Shown here: one piece after another, positions 6,162-6,312 of the stretch
How positions within the stretch are numbered: position 1 is the first letter of the stretch
Layout of the letters: every line of letters starts with the position of its first letter
Assembly: GCA_947367165.1 (NCBI GenBank)
Contig: CANBCO010000024.1
Location: 1-6,312 of the forward strand
From: an uncultured Coriobacteriaceae bacterium
GTDB lineage: Bacteria; Actinomycetota; Coriobacteriia; Coriobacteriales; Atopobiaceae
Direction of reading: 5' to 3'
Length of the DNA: 6,312 nt
Translations under genes and position numbers: made by a program
Notes under the pieces: generated by a model
Told to the model about the DNA's origin: nothing
The model's input: the letters and a program-made list of their open reading frames with translations, nothing else
Databases searched by the model: none

Positions 6162-6312
6162 CTATAATACCGCAATATGCGCGTCATCTCCTGCGTGCAC
6201 TCTAATTTCGGCCACGAGCTGCGGAGACTGCGCGTCAACTTGCGTTGGCACCTCAATATGCTGGGAAGCACCATTAGAACTTACAAACAAAAGCTTAATT
6301 CGGTCAACGCCG
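6162..6312 (-). CDS. C-terminal fragment of an unidentified protein (partial, runs off right edge)
   Basis: A frame open from the right edge ends at TAG (6164-6162) and encodes 49 residues, GVDRIKLLFVSSNGAS through RVHAGDDAHIAVL. It is supported as real by its position, 4 bases upstream of the glycosyltransferase start in the same direction, and by a natural C-terminal composition. The alternation of hydrophobic and polar residues (IKLLFVSS, LVAEIRVHA, HIAVL) suggests beta strands of a soluble or extracytoplasmic domain. There is no membrane segment in the visible part. I do not recognise the family. From its position it may belong to the same cell-envelope glycosylation unit, but this is a guess. 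Confidence 0.65.
   Translation of the reverse strand, partial: GVDRIKLLFVSSNGASQHIEVPTQVDAQSPQLVAEIRVHAGDDAHIAVL

Noticed and set aside
6158..6274. Longer glycosyltransferase N-terminus beginning at ATG 6274
   Set aside because: This region is the 3' end of the upstream gene in a different frame. The extra 39 residues are Arg/Leu-rich with no family resemblance, and ATG 6157 follows the upstream stop by 4 bases.

Overview
All ten genes or gene fragments in this window lie on the minus strand and read from the right edge to the left, so each upstream gene has the higher coordinates. The DNA is densely packed, somewhat below half GC by eye, with Shine-Dalgarno-type starts. I saw no RNA gene, insertion sequence, CRISPR array, TPP riboswitch or convincing intrinsic terminator, and no gene-free stretch longer than about 60 bases. 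A type III glutamine synthetase, DUF308 membrane proteins, a ThiXYZ-type transporter and a GT2/DUF2304 pair suggest a low-to-moderate-GC Gram-positive. A host-associated member of the Coriobacteriia (Atopobium/Lancefieldella/Olsenella-like) would fit, but that is an impression from gene content, not a demonstrated assignment.

Layout in transcription order: (1) the last 49 codons of an unidentified protein (6162-6312). (2) A family 2 glycosyltransferase (5438-6157) and a three-helix DUF2304 membrane protein (5049-5435), 2 bases apart. (3) A complete ABC importer of the NMT1/THI5 class: permease (4288-5049), substrate-binding lipoprotein (3291-4286) and ATPase (2534-3298). The permease start overlaps the DUF2304 stop, and the ATPase start overlaps the lipoprotein stop. 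(4) An MTA/SAH nucleosidase (1822-2523) 10 bases after the ATPase. (5) After 58 bases holding a possible promoter, two tandem paralogous six-helix HdeD/DUF308 proteins (1236-1763 and 629-1204). (6) The first 194 codons of a type III glutamine synthetase (GlnN), cut by the left edge; an 8-bp inverted repeat covers its start codon.

Spacing suggests that 6312 to 1822 is one transcript. It joins surface-glycan or lipid glycosylation, uptake of a thiamine pyrimidine precursor, and cleavage of S-adenosylmethionine by-products. The importer is named ThiXYZ because its binding protein has the LDYTPNTNH and QNNTSG segments of ThiY-type proteins, which bind formylaminopyrimidine/HMP precursors. The substrate is inferred from family. 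Several starts were moved inward from the longest open frame because junctions and ribosome-binding sites favour shorter proteins: glycosyltransferase 6157, DUF2304 5435, lipoprotein GTG 4286, ATPase 3298.

I see no clearly novel defence or mobile system. The items most worth checking are the hairpin over the glutamine synthetase start, the mixed operon without a visible thiamine riboswitch, and the tandem DUF308 pair.
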